This document shows positions 10,149 through 21,772 of a DNA stretch of 64,000 bases, one piece after another. Below the pieces are notes generated by a model. It saw only the letters and a list, made by a program, of their open reading frames with translations, did no database searches and had not been told where the DNA came from. How positions within the stretch are numbered: position 1 is the first letter of the stretch; the number at the start of each line of letters is the position of its first letter. The translations under genes and the position numbers were made by a program. This stretch comes from Neopestalotiopsis rosae (taxonomy: Eukaryota; Ascomycota; Sordariomycetes; Amphisphaeriales; Sporocadaceae): assembly GCA_023078685.1 (NCBI GenBank), contig JALGAS010000001.1, forward strand, positions 3,038,001 to 3,102,000. The letters are read 5' to 3'.

Positions 10149-12986
10149 TTAGTTCCAGCCGAGGGAGTTCTCAGCAGCGACAGGTGCCGAGATGAAAGCG
10201 GTGCGGCCCGAGTTGTTCATGCCACTTCTGCCGCTGCCCTGGCTGTCTCGCATGTTGCCTCCCATCTGGTTGTTGTGGCCCTGAACGCCTCCGTAGCCAG
10301 CTGCGGTGAAGTCGCGGCTGAGGAGGGCACCGCCCATCAATGCAGGGCTTCCAGTCTGTCTCATCTCCGATGGGGAGTTGACGGAGCTGGTGCGCTGGTG
10401 TCTCTGCTTCTTGCGCTTGTACCGACGGGCAATGATGAACATGGCAGCACCATACGCTCCAGCGACAGCAATACCACCCATGGCAATAGCAGCAGTGGTT
10501 CCCTTTTGCTGGCTTGTCTGGTCGCCCGAGGAGCTAGATCCGAAAGCATCATTCGAGTCGCCCGACGAGCTGCTGCTGCTTGGGCTGGATCCATCGGTCG
10601 AGGTTGTGCTGCTACCATCCAGAGTTGAGCCAATGAGGATATCAATGGCGGGGTTGATCTGGCTGGTCATGTTGTACACAAGAGAGTTGGGGTTCGTGTA
10701 CAAGGCAGAAGAAGGAATCTTGTGGTCGAGTCTCAACAGCTCAACCGAGGACGTCGGGATGTAAAGAATTGCCTGAGAAGTAATGAATCCAAGTTGAGCA
10801 GTCGTATCGTAGGGAACGATGCTCTTCATGACAACGTCGTCGGTAGAGAGACTGCGATCGAAGGCAATGGCCTGCGGGAGCAGCGAGAAGAGCTGAGCTG
10901 CGGCCATGGACTGCGCAGCAATCCACTCATAGTTGAAGCCATATCCGAAAGAAATCTGGATTGGCGTAGTTCCCTCGGGTTGGGCCGATGGTGTCTCAAA
11001 GGGCGTAATCGACTTGGGGAGAGTCGTGGGAATGCCCGTCGAGGTTGCGGTGGTTGAGGAGATAACCTCAGTGATGGACGATTGCACAATGATGGTGGTA
11101 GGCAACCAGGACTGAGAGTTGGTGATTGTGGCAGTCGCTTGAATGCTAGTGACTGGAGTAGTCGAGATAGAGCTGCTCGATGTAATGGTAGGTGTCTCGG
11201 AAGATGTCTCAGTAGTAGTCTCTACTGGAAGAGTGGTGTTCTGAGTAGCGGTGGGGAAAATGCTCGTTGTGAAGCTGGTCTCTGGTGTAGTCGAGGCAGT
11301 CGTCTCTGGCAGAGTTGTGTTGGTGGAAATGGTGGGGATCACCGTGGATGAATCAATGCTGGTAGTGTTCGCGCCAACCGTGACAGGAGTGGAAACGGAG
11401 GCAGGCGGGGTGAACGTGGTCGTGGCAGAAACCGACTCAGTGCTGTTGACAGACACTCCGGCCGAAGCGGTGGCGGTTGGCAAAAGAGAAGAAAGGATAT
11501 CCGAGATGGCGGCACTCGATGTGGCACTGCTGGATGCGCCGGTACCAACGAAAGTTGTAGAAGTCGGGTCGACAATCGTGGGCAGGATATCAGTCAAGCT
11601 CAGATCAAGTCCAGAGGAGCTAGTAGCCGAAGCGGATCCTGATGTTGTAGCACTGCCAGTGCCAACGAAGGTTGTAGACGTAGGGTCAACAATGGTAGGA
11701 AGGATATCCGTCAAGCTCAAATCCAGACCACCAGAGGAGCTGGTGGGTGTGGCCGAGGCCGAGGTCGTAGCATCTCCAGTACCAGCGAATGTAGTAGTTG
11801 TCGGGTCAGCGACCGTGGGCAGGATGTCCGTCAGCGTTAGACCCAGGTCCAATCCACCGGAGGAGCTAGTGGCCGTTGCGGATGCAGAGTCCGCAGTAGT
11901 CGTCACAGCAGTGCCAGTACCCACAAACGTCGTCGAGGTTGGGTCTGCAACCGTGGGAAGGATGTCAGTCAAGGTCAAACCCAAGTCCAAGCCACTGGAG
12001 CTAGTCGTCGTAGCCGCATCAGATGCAACAGTGGTCGTGGCCGCGTCGGATGCAGCAGTAGTGGTGGCGGCAACGGACGAGTCGGTAGCTGTGGCAGTCA
12101 CAGAGGCTGACGAATCAGTTGCGTTGGCAGTAGGATCAAGCAAGTCGCTGGTGACGTCGGACACAACAGACGTCAAGATGCCAATGAGACCACCGCCGCT
12201 GGAGCTGGAAGATGTAACGGTAGGCAGAATTGTAATAGACGTATCGCTAGCAGCGTCAGTAGCGGTAGCCGTGGCAGTGGCAGTGCTGTCGGCCACGGTG
12301 CTGTCGGTCGCAGTGCTATCGGTTGCAGTCTCGGTCGCAATGGTGGTGGTATCAGTGCCGGTGGATGCTGCGGTCTCAGTGGCAGTTGCAGCAGTGGTTG
12401 TCGCATCGGTCACGGTAGTCGAGTTGGCGGTAGCAGTATCGGCAGCAGTGGTGGTGCCACCCAGAGTGATCGGGATGTCAAGGCTGAGAGAAGGTAGCAG
12501 GTCAATTCCTCCATCGGTAGTGGTGGTTGCTGCATCGGTAGCGGTGGTGGCATCGTCCGCAGTGACTGTCGAAGCAGTGCTGTCCGTCGCGGTGCTATCG
12601 GTTGCAGTGCTGTCGGTGGCAGTGGTGGCAGTAGTGGCGGTAGTCGCTGTAGAGTCAGCCGACGAAGTAATGGTCGTAGGCGTGATGACAATCAGCGACG
12701 TTGTGTCGTCGGACAAAGATGTGCCAGATTCAGTAGACTTGGTCGAGTCACGGTCCCCGGTGAGACTGCTGAAGAACTGGGATAGCGAAAAGGGATCCCG
12801 CTTCGTGGTCTCGGACGAGCTAGAAACGGAGCTCTCTGGCGTAGAAAGAACAGGTGCACTTGTAATAGTGCTGTTGGTGATTTCTCGCTTGATCTTCTTG
12901 GGGAAGTAGATCTTTGGTCGGTCCGGAACAGCGCTTGCCAGGGAGGCAGCGGCCACGAGGGTGGCTACGGCCAATCTGGTCTGCAT
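10149..12986 (-). CDS. Msb2-like signalling mucin (Ser/Thr-rich, single-pass)
   Basis: A single exon encodes 945 residues. Residues 1-19 are a signal peptide ending ASA. The following 600 or so residues are dominated by Ser, Thr, Ala and Asp, as expected for a heavily O-glycosylated mucin. Residues of about 325-490 hold four near-identical units of 40-44 residues with the core LTDILPT(V/I)(A/V)DPT. Residues of about 640-790 form a less repetitive globular stretch (SWLPTTIIVQ, then ISFGYGFNYEWI), which I read as the membrane-proximal Hkr1/Msb2 homology region. A TM segment lies at about 829-850, followed by a basic RRYKRKK stop-transfer and a tail of about 95 residues. Msb2 proteins sit in the plasma membrane and feed Cdc42/Ste20 and the filamentation or infection MAPK cascade; shedding of the ectodomain activates them. 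The architecture is clear; the Msb2 name rests on the membrane-proximal region and is likely but unproven. Confidence 0.8.
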   Translation of the reverse strand: MQTRLAVATLVAAASLASAVPDRPKIYFPKKIKREITNSTITSAPVLSTPESSVSSSSETTKRDPFSLSQFFSSLTGDRDSTKSTESGTSLSDDTTSLIVITPTTITSSADSTATTATTATTATDSTATDSTATDSTASTVTADDATTATDAATTTTDGGIDLLPSLSLDIPITLGGTTTAADTATANSTTVTDATTTAATATETAASTGTDTTTIATETATDSTATDSTVADSTATATATATDAASDTSITILPTVTSSSSSGGGLIGILTSVVSDVTSDLLDPTANATDSSASVTATATDSSVAATTTAASDAATTTVASDAATTTSSSGLDLGLTLTDILPTVADPTSTTFVGTGTAVTTTADSASATATSSSGGLDLGLTLTDILPTVADPTTTTFAGTGDATTSASATPTSSSGGLDLSLTDILPTIVDPTSTTFVGTGSATTSGSASATSSSGLDLSLTDILPTIVDPTSTTFVGTGASSSATSSAAISDILSSLLPTATASAGVSVNSTESVSATTTFTPPASVSTPVTVGANTTSIDSSTVIPTISTNTTLPETTASTTPETSFTTSIFPTATQNTTLPVETTTETSSETPTITSSSSISTTPVTSIQATATITNSQSWLPTTIIVQSSITEVISSTTATSTGIPTTLPKSITPFETPSAQPEGTTPIQISFGYGFNYEWIAAQSMAAAQLFSLLPQAIAFDRSLSTDDVVMKSIVPYDTTAQLGFITSQAILYIPTSSVELLRLDHKIPSSALYTNPNSLVYNMTSQINPAIDILIGSTLDGSSTTSTDGSSPSSSSSSGDSNDAFGSSSSGDQTSQQKGTTAAIAMGGIAVAGAYGAAMFIIARRYKRKKQRHQRTSSVNSPSEMRQTGSPALMGGALLSRDFTAAGYGGVQGHNNQMGGNMRDSQGSGRSGMNNSGRTAFISAPVAAENSLGWN
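11505..12005 (-). repeat. Four tandem 120-132 bp repeats inside the mucin gene
   Basis: Each unit encodes SSSG(G)LDL(G/S)L(T)LTDILPT(V/I)(A/V)DPTSTTF(V/A)GTG followed by a short variable Ser/Ala/Thr stretch. The middle of each unit is nearly identical at both DNA and protein level. Such in-frame tandem units expand and contract by recombination. Confidence 0.9.
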
Positions 12987-15900
12987 TTTAATTCAATTAA
13001 ATTTCCAATTTTCCAAAATATATCCAACGATCTCGCGACTAGACTGGTGGCAGTCAATTAGAGTATGCGTTTCTCTTTCGTGCCGTTAGCCTCAATTGGC
13101 TCTAATGAGTGTAGGTTGCGCAAAGAACGCACTTGTTTTCTCAGAGTGATCTGAATAACGAGTGTAAATGACAATATTGTCAACGAGTGTATGCTGTAAA
13201 TGTAATCAAGTTAACAAGCCGTCCATAGAACTTCGATCGTGAAACATTCGAGTCGTGCATAAATGATCCACAGATCATCCGAAGATAACAGAGTCGCTGT
13301 GGTCGGGCCAGAGGAAACAACAGGGCGAGGTCTGTGTATGAACAGGTATCCAAATAAAAGCCCCGTACCTTTTTAATAGGTGTTGCTGGGTCTCAGTGTT
13401 GAGAAAAGAGTGACACGACGAGAAACTCGTCAATAGTTGGTTGTTCGATATTCGCCCTCCACGACCAGAGTTCAACAGGTGATCGGCAAATGCATTGGCA
13501 GTCTCTCGCAACAATGCCTCCAGAGGTCCTCTTCGAGTCTCGCGTGTGATGTCGGCTTGGCAGAGTCGCAAAAAACCAAGAAATTTCGAAAGGAAGGGTC
13601 TGTCGCCGCCGAAGGGGAAGTTGTCGTCGAAAGGGTTTACACCTAACGAGGTCGGCGGAGAAGCTGGAGGGCAAAAAAGAGGGACGGGAGGTGAGGCAAA
13701 GGTCTGGTAGAAGAGAAAAAGGAAAGACGAATAGAGAGTGTGGGTGACAGCAGGAAACAACGGACGGAGGAAACGAGCAAGGGAGAGGAGGGAGAAGACT
13801 GAACAGACTGGGGTGAGAGCCGTTATTGACAGGGGGCGCCACGGGCTGGGTATGACCAGGGAAAACCAAAGTTACCTAGCGCCTGTGGTATTATTCTTGA
13901 GCGAGCTGCCGTTCGGGCAGGGGGATTGGGGGGGGGGTGTGGACACACGCGGTATGTATGGTAAGGTTAGTCTGTGTGGTATTCATTGAATGTCTGTACG
14001 CTATGCTGACTGTGGTGGTGGTAAGTCAGGTACGTACACGAGGTACTCCGTTCCTACGCAACGTACGCAAGGACCGTCATGTTCTTCCCCCGACTGGGCC
14101 ACCCTCGTCCTTGCTCTCCACTAGGCGCACAAAGGACCAAGCACTCGCATGTCGCTCGCTTGACAAAGAGGCTCTCTGGGATTCTGGCTTTGCTCTCGCT
14201 CCCCTCTCTCTCTTTGCGATATCTACATTAGCGACAAACACGAAAAAAACGGTTCATGTTGGTAGTGGGTGCTTGGTTGACGCTTATTCTCTAATAAGAT
14301 AACGGAGTTTATTCCAGCGGACGGACCATAGTCAAAGAAGACAGGGTCTTTGTTGCTCTTTGGCTTTTGGGGCTTCGGCCGGCGTGTCTTTGATGATGTG
14401 GGCAGGCTCGTGTCAAAGGAAGGCCGTGGCTGCTCCCAACTTGACTCCGTGGCCTCGAACAGGAAAGGCGCAGCTGGCCAGGAAGAAAGATTGCTTCAAG
14501 CTTTTCTTCGCAGTGGGCAGCTGTGGGCATACCAGGCAAAGCCAGCACTATCAGGCAGTACCTCGATCAGACAGCCTGGCGCCCAGGTGTAGGCGCTGGG
14601 CGGTTTTCATGCCAAGGTATCCTCGATAGCGTGGGTCGTAATTTGGATGTCCCTCCAGGATCTTGGGATCTCGTCCTGGCACAGCGCCATGGTGGGCAGA
14701 GGAGGACGGTCAGGTCTCGCGATTGGGCGATCGAGTGGGGTACCTACCACGGGCAATTTCCCCGTCTCAGGGAAAGGAGCTGACATCCTAGCAAATTCGA
14801 GCACGAAATATACGGTAGGTTTGCTTTGCTGCACCTGCACCTGCGGTCCATGAACGAAAAAAAGACGCGCTTGCAACTCCATGGCCCCTCGCACGGCTGC
14901 AAGCTGTACATGCCTACATTAGTATTCGATGAAAGGAAAAGGTCGGTGCAGCCGCCGGGTATTGTTTGTTGGTTGGAGAGAGAGGTAATGAGGAGGAGCC
15001 AAAAACCGGCACAGCATGCACAGCGCGTGCGGCGGCCGTGTTATTGCGGCGTTGCAGTGCGCCGAATACGGTCGACGGATCGACCAACTGGCAATATTGT
15101 CCACATGGTAAGCACTTGACGTTCCTTGGAGGATGCATTTTGCTGTAAATTGTCTGATTGTATCCATGATTGATTGTACCATTTGCCGATTGCACGAGCC
15201 AGTGAGTGCATATTCACCCCGATATCGAGCCAGCAGCCTGCCAGCCTGCCAGCCAGAAGACGACAATGCACCCCATTAAGAAGAGGGGGTGTGAAATCAA
15301 TGACTGCCCACAAGCGGTAGTCGAGTATACCTACTTGCGTGGAGGAGGCAAATACCAAGACCCCATTCGTACAAAATACCTATATAGGGTAATCCATATG
15401 TACCAACATCAGACGAAAATCAAATGCTTCTCTACTGGTGCAATAGCACAGGAGCACAAATGGCTTCTGCCGATTGATGTGCATCGTCCACGCAATAGCA
15501 TTCCGGTGGCCCCTGTGACCGAAGAGGAAGCCGCAATATGCAATTGAACTGCGCGTGAGAGGCTTACCTGTAGTTACCCTACATTATTACTACACTGGAG
15601 GATGCAGTCAGGTCAGTAGCACTCCCTACCGAGCCTATCTAGGGTAGCCCCCACCACCACCCCGACAGATCAGCTTCAGGTAGGAGGGCTACATTACACC
15701 TAAGGTATCGTCAGGTAGGTATGATAGATGCTAAAAAAGATACATGTAGGTGGTAGTAGGACAACAACCTTGGCTTGTTGGTGGTGTACGGCGGCCGTAG
15801 ATCAGCAAGCCCAGGCCAGACGAAGTGAGATCTCAGTACCTACTAGACCCTCAGCACTCGAGGCACTTTGCGAGCAGGACCACACTCATGGCACACACAC

Positions 15901-18900
15901 ACAAACCACAAACGTATGCACACGCCATCGCATCGCAAAAAGGCGACCGCTTGACAAAGCTAGCTTCCATGGGGCTGGCTATCCGGAAAGGCGCCGGGTC
16001 GCACATGTCCCCTCGTACCGTGCGTCAGAGCTTAATCGCAGACTTGTTCCTTTCTTTTTCGCAAACAACTGGGCCGGTTGATGTGTGCTGGCCGATCGAT
16101 GAAGCAAGAAATGACCGTTCTGCTCATGCGTTGAAGTGTCTTTTCCAGCAAAGATTGACACTTGGAAAAAGCTGTTCCGGGGCAAAATAAGATTGGACTC
16201 GAGGCCCAGACCGATTGATCCACGCGCTGTCGAGGCACAAGCGCCAGGCACCGTGGTCGGTATCTTTTTTAGCAGCTATCCACGATGTCCACTTCTACTG
16301 CACCTAATGTATGGAGTAAAAGGTACCTGCACTATTCCCGCACCTAAGGCAATAAGGTATGGAGTGTATGTAACTCGTACTGCCGGGCAGCAGCCAGAGC
16401 AAGCACACACCCATTCGCCATGTTGCCCTTCACATTTTGATGCTGCGGACCGCAGACCCTGGCAAAAGCCTCGTTAGGTGCCTACAAGGAGAACGCAACG
16501 CAGCTACAGTGGCCAGCAGGGCGAGTCAAAGGTGCTTCCTTAACAGAAGGGTGTGTGGCCAGCCCAGGCCTCTGCATCACTAGTTCCAACTTCTCGAGGT
16601 GTTTTCGTTAACCTATGTACCGTACCAATTGCACGCACATTGAATGCAGCTCCGCTTTGCCTCGCTCGTGTGTTCTGTCGCCAACGAGCATTGAATTTCA
16701 AGCACGCACAGACCATCTCACACTCGTGGCTGGCTGTTCTTTCTTTCTACGAATCTATGCCCGTTCTTTTTGGGAACTTAAAATCCTCGAAATTATTCTC
16801 CTTTCTAGTTGCTTTTCATAACCGGCAGTCCGGATCGCTTTACATACTAGCGTAGAGTAGTATTCAGCGCCGAACACAGCGGCTTGGCAGTCACGACTAT
16901 TTGACAGTAGTCATCTTACAGGACATGAGGCATCGTATCATTCCGGTAGATGCTTCCTTTTCTATTCGCTATTTCTATATTTATTATATGTCACACGTGT
17001 CCAGGCCAGTTGGGTGGAGCGGAGGATGACTGCAGCTCAATACATTGGAAGGATTACAGAGGCGAGGTTTCTGTGTGGCTGGCAGCATTCAGGCCACCGC
17101 ATATATTGAAATTCTTGTCCTGCGCGACGTGGAGTTTGTCTTTTATTTACAACTCTAGTCACTCAGCCGCATTTTTCCAGAAATAGGCTCTATGTAATTC
17201 TTATTTTCCGAGATTTGCTCGACTTCATGGCACGAAAGAGAGCGTGGTTCATGCAATGTCGGTATATAAGTGATCGCCCAAAGGTCTTGCCCGATAGCAC
17301 CTTGGTTCCTTTGCGAGTCACAAAGAGAGCATGCACATCGATTATCAAGCAGAATGTCACAGAGACAACTGAAATTCGATTTCGTAAATTCCCTTGCAAT
17401 CCTGGTCTTTCAAGGCCCCCAACATCCAAGGTCTTGCGTGTTGTAACTTGTTTCCCACAAGAACGAGCCCACGTGCAGTCCCTCCTCCCGCCCAGAACCT
17501 GATGGAAGGCTATGCATTTTACCGTCTGCTTACCCCATTGTGGCAACGATCGACTTTTTATCGATCTCGTGCATGGCAGCAATTTACCCAAAAGAACTCA
17601 TCACCCAAAGTTGTCCTCGTCGCCCAGCTGCTTTTGGCTCTGCTGGCTTGGGACCCCAGGGACTCTCTCCCTTCAGAGCAGCCAAATCGGTAAAATTGCA
17701 CCTTGGGAATTTGCAATGACGATCCTTTCTGCTTAGAAGGACAGCCGCGCACGCCAGTCCCTTGCTTGTACTACTATGAAAATGCCTCTAAACATTATAG
17801 TCTCGTCGTTGCGATGCCGAATATGCCATCCATCTCCGTCTGGGGGCCCGAGAGTCCCACCATCAACGCCATTGCCGCAAGACACCAACACCGTCAGCCG
17901 TCGCAACACCTTTAGGTACAGGTGGTAGCAAGGTAACTATGTAGGAGCTGATGGGGGTAGGGCAGGTGAGAGTCAGATCTCGTACCTGACTAGTTCAGGG
18001 CCGCCATGATGACAGAAAGATCGCTGGCGTCCGCTAACCAAGACTAGTCCTCCACGTCGTTCCTGGCCTGCGAAGCGAATAGAAGGCCAGACATGGGCTT
18101 TATCGCCAACTCAACTTATGCATACCTACTCAGTGCTACTCCAAGCCACGGGTCTTGTTTGCTTGAAACTGACCTACACAATCTGTCATCTGCCAGTTCA
18201 AGAGATCAGATTGGCTGTTCGTCTAAAACAACGGTAGAGCTTATATCATCCCATGCCAAGTTGCCCATTCCCACCTGCGCCGGCCCGTGAGTCAGGTTTG
18301 AAACGCAGCCATAGTAGCTTGCCCAGGTCTTCCAATCTCCGCACCTGGTCCTAAAGCGCACCAGGAAGGTTGACAGCCGTGTGGCATGGCTGTCCCCTTA
18401 ATAAGTAGGCGGAGCCGAGACAGTCTTTTTTTTTTTTTTACTGTGCATATATCAAAAAAGTCTTCCACTATGTTTGTGTCTATAGGGAAAAAAAAATCTC
18501 TCATGCTATGTCATGTCTCTCGGTTAGTGCCATGCAGGTGTATACCCATTCCAACACACGAAACGATTGGTATTTGAACGGCGCCTCCCGCGTCATTCGT
18601 CATGAGGATCACATTATACAAAGATTCTTTAGCAAACGCATTCTAGAACACGGCATGCCGATGGAAGACCTGATCGACGTGACGAAACCTGAGTTTCTGA
18701 GTCGAGCAAACATGTTTCCAATCGCGCCGTCCGTTGAGTATTGTTGCTGCCTTTTTGGTACAAGATGTTTGATCATACCGGCGCTGTAGACAGCTCGTAA
18801 AGTCGATAGAGATACCAGTCAAAGTAGTGTAGCGCCGTGACAAGTGTACATGGCCACCCTTTCCTGGAATATCAGAGTAGATGTAAACGAATATCTGCAG

Positions 18901-20750
18901 CGGAGAAAGGCACATTCTCGGATGCCGTCCTCGACTACACGTTGCCTTGCCGCCATCTAATTCTTCATCTATCATTTTGGGCCCTTGAGGCAGGCGGAGG
19001 CCCCATGTAGTCGATGGACTTTCTGGAAATCTCTTCCATTGGGTCCCATAGGACAGAGCATCTCTATATAAAGCAGACCCGTCACTCCATATCTTGAGTG
19101 GACAGCCAAGGACGACTACCTTGTGGGCGAATATTGAGAATAAAGACGGCCCATTTGCAGATGAGTTGATCACCATGGCATCTTGAATCTTTGTCGCAAG
19201 TGATAGTGCTTCTGCAGTCGAACCCCTCATCCGCGGAAGCCTTGCGGATTCTCTTCATGGCGGGGTAATCCCCAATATGCACAAACTCTTTTTTCTTCAA
19301 TAAGATATCACTCTGCTGAGCCAGCAATCCAATGTGAAGTCAGGCCACGGCCCTTGCTTGCATAGATCAGTCCTTGCTCGACTCTCTAATGTTCTTCATA
19401 TTTGAGCCTTTGACGTCACTTTACTGATTTCTCGTCGCCGTCCGTCGCAAGCTTTTCCCCAAAGAAATCTCGTTGCATATATAGAATCTTCCAGCTCGAG
19501 CTGTTACCTTTTTTTGTAGACAAGGGCTAGTTCGTGGGGTCGTAGCAGAAAGTGACAGATGCCGGATGGTATTTTATAATTACTATATGCATGGCTTGAA
19601 GCCTGTGAGCTACCGAGCATCGAGTCTCCCGTCGTGGAGGACACGGCCCATGGCGCGTATCAGAGTAGAGATAGAACCACCATTTCAAGCCTCGCAGTTT
19701 CTATCTAACCCATAAGCTAATATGCCTCATTTCCACCGAGTGAGGTAGAAAGAGAAGAACCGCAACGATCTGACGAGTCTGGGCTGTAACCTAGCCATAA
19801 GTTCAAGGGCAAATGCCGAGTTTCTCTTTGTTGGGACCCAGACGGATATGCCTGTTCGTTCATGCCGTGAGCAGTGTAGAACTTGACGAAAGCCGCCCAG
19901 ACGGCCGGGACCCAGCCGACAGACCAGGCACATATGACATGTCCAATGAAGACGTACGCCGGTCGGAAAGAGTGCTGTGAAAGCGGCCAAATATCCGGCC
20001 TAGAGCTGCTCGCTGCTTGCCGCGAAAGAGCTGCAAGATGATAGATCAAATAATCGCGATCACGCAGACGGAATCGACCCCCGGAAAAGGACCCGCTTAA
20101 GATCTTCGTCTTTACAAATCTTGACTCGGACCAATATTCACATCATCGATGGGTGTCTGATGCGGGATCTCAGGGTCACAAATACGCCCTGAGCCCGCCG
20201 TGGCTGTATCGAGGAAGTCTAGAGGCCGTGACTTATCTCATCACATCTCATTGAGTAGAGCAACTCATGCGTCAAGGAGTGGAAGAGGTTCATGTTGTGT
20301 TTCGCTTAGACTCAAGGTGACTTTGACAAGCCGGCCTCGCATAAGAGCCATTTTCCGACCGATCCAACAAAGTGCTTGGAAATGGGGGCTTGAGGGGTCC
20401 TCTTGGCTTTCTGACTCGTCGACGAGGGAAGGGATCGTTGGATTGGACCCATTCCGTTGCTTATGGGGGTGGGTGGTCTTCAATGTACCTGCCTATGTAC
20501 TGGTAAGCTGATTTCCAGGGCACAAAAGCAATCAATTGACGTATCCCGGCCCTGCGTATGGAGGCATATGATTGTATGTATACTATGTAGCTGAGCAGTT
20601 GAGTAGACTGCGTTGCCATTGATATCTTGTATGTATGCGTTGGCTTCGAGTACGTAGGACGAGAGAGAGACCCTGCCCCCAACGCATATGATAGAATTTT
20701 AATCACTCGATGCCCAGCACAGAACAGGACGTTATACATCTCTCTCTACA
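12987..20750. other. Gene-poor block of about 7.8 kb upstream of the mucin gene
   Basis: I find no credible gene here on either strand. The 13.0-13.9 kb part is rich in C and T on the minus strand, matching the leader and promoter of the leftward mucin gene. The rest contains scattered stop codons in all frames and many short TAGGTA/ACCTA-type motifs (dense at about 15.58-15.75 kb). The longest open frames, at 18643-19230 and 17190-17591 on the minus strand, have no recognisable motif. No terminal repeats, transposase or reverse-transcriptase motifs were seen. Confidence 0.5.
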
Positions 20751-20752
20751 CA

Positions 20753-21026
20753 TATAAAGAAGGTGCGAAATCCTCCCACGCCTTTCTCCTTGCCCTGCCG
20801 CTTGGCTCCATCTGATCTCAAACCTAACGAAGCCAACAAAAACAGATTCGACGCTAAACATCCCACCCACAACGCACGCAACTTCTGCTTTACCCCGCCA
20901 TACGTCAGTCCAGTCCACAAAGCTCTCTCCTTTCTTTCTACCTTTACCTTACCCATCACTCACAAGCTATTCGATCCATTTGCTATCAAGCCAACAAACT
21001 AATCAAACTCTTTCACCACAGTCACA
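20753..21026 (+). promoter_or_regulatory. FKBP12 TATA box and C/A/T-rich leader
   Basis: TATAAA at 20753-20758 lies 269 bp before the FKBP12 start codon. The intervening sequence is rich in CTT, CAA and CCC with very few G, ending TTCACCACAGTCACA just before ATG, which is a typical strong fungal housekeeping leader and start context. The transcription start itself cannot be placed. Confidence 0.55.
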
Positions 21027-21772
21027 ATGGGTGTTAACAAGACCGTTCTCAAGGAGGGCTCCGGTGCCCAGCCCCAGAAGGGCTCTACCGTCACCATCGA
21101 GTACACTGGATGGTTGAAGGACACCTCCAAGCCCGACCAGAAGGGTAACAAGTAAGCAAGAAAAAGCCCCTCTCATTGCCTGCGTTGGCCAGACTTAGAC
21201 AGCCACGCGTCCTCTTGGAGTGCCTACTGACAATTTACTATCTAGGTTCGACTCTTCCGTCGGCCGCGGTGACTTCGTCGTCCAGATCGGCGTCGGCCAG
21301 GTCATCCGAGGTAAGTTTCAAGCCGCGGGGTCTCGGGATGCCGTTGTTTGTTTTATTCCCGCTCGCTAATTCGCCCTCAGGCTGGGACGAGGGTGTCCTC
21401 ACCATGAAGACTGGCGAGAAGGCCACTCTGGACATCTCCAGGTTTGTACCATTGCAACCCACCAACTCTACAGTTAGTGACTAACCTCTTGGTAGCGACT
21501 TCGGCTACGGCGCTCGGTAAGCCCAATCCTTTCCCTTCTGGACTGACCTCCTGCCACATACTCGGGCATGGCCATCTCTGTTCTACTGGACTTTCAACCC
21601 GAGATTATCACGCTCTTCCTTGTAAACGATTACTGACATGTACAACAGCGGCTTCACTGGCCACATCCCCCCTAACTCCGACCTGATCTTGTGAGTACAT
21701 ACGTCTGCTTCAGCTGATTCTTCCTTGCTAACAATTGACTCTAGCGATGTCGAGCTCAAGAAGGTCCAATAA
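21027..21772 (+). CDS. fpr1: FKBP12-type peptidyl-prolyl cis-trans isomerase
   Basis: Six exons (21027-21151, 21246-21310, 21381-21441, 21496-21516, 21649-21690, 21745-21772) give 113 residues, the usual length for cytosolic FKBP12. One exon is only 21 nt. The product has the complete FKBP fold signature: VTIEYTGWL, then FDSSVGRG, QVIRGWDEGV, FGYGARGF, IPPNSDLIFDVEL and the terminal KKVQ. The aromatic pocket residues expected for isomerase activity and FK506/rapamycin binding (the YTG tyrosine, FDSS Phe/Asp, VIRGW Val/Ile/Trp, FGYG tyrosine and the final IFDV Phe) are all present. There is no signal peptide, so it is the cytosolic/nuclear form; as a rapamycin complex it inhibits TOR, and as an FK506 complex calcineurin. 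The loop after GWL is a few residues longer than in the human protein, as is common in fungi. Confidence 0.97.

Noticed and set aside
11251..12909. Plus-strand open frame of 552 codons, Val/Ala/Ser-rich
   Set aside because: It is the antisense of the Ser/Thr-rich repeat region of the mucin gene. The minus-strand reading has a signal peptide, TM segment and conserved membrane-proximal region, whereas this frame has only repeats of Val and Ala.
13275..13869. Two overlapping minus-strand frames of about 160 codons
   Set aside because: They are full of CCCT/CTTT-derived residues (Pro, Ser, Phe, Leu) and sit in the likely leader and promoter of the mucin gene; no motif or plausible start context was seen.
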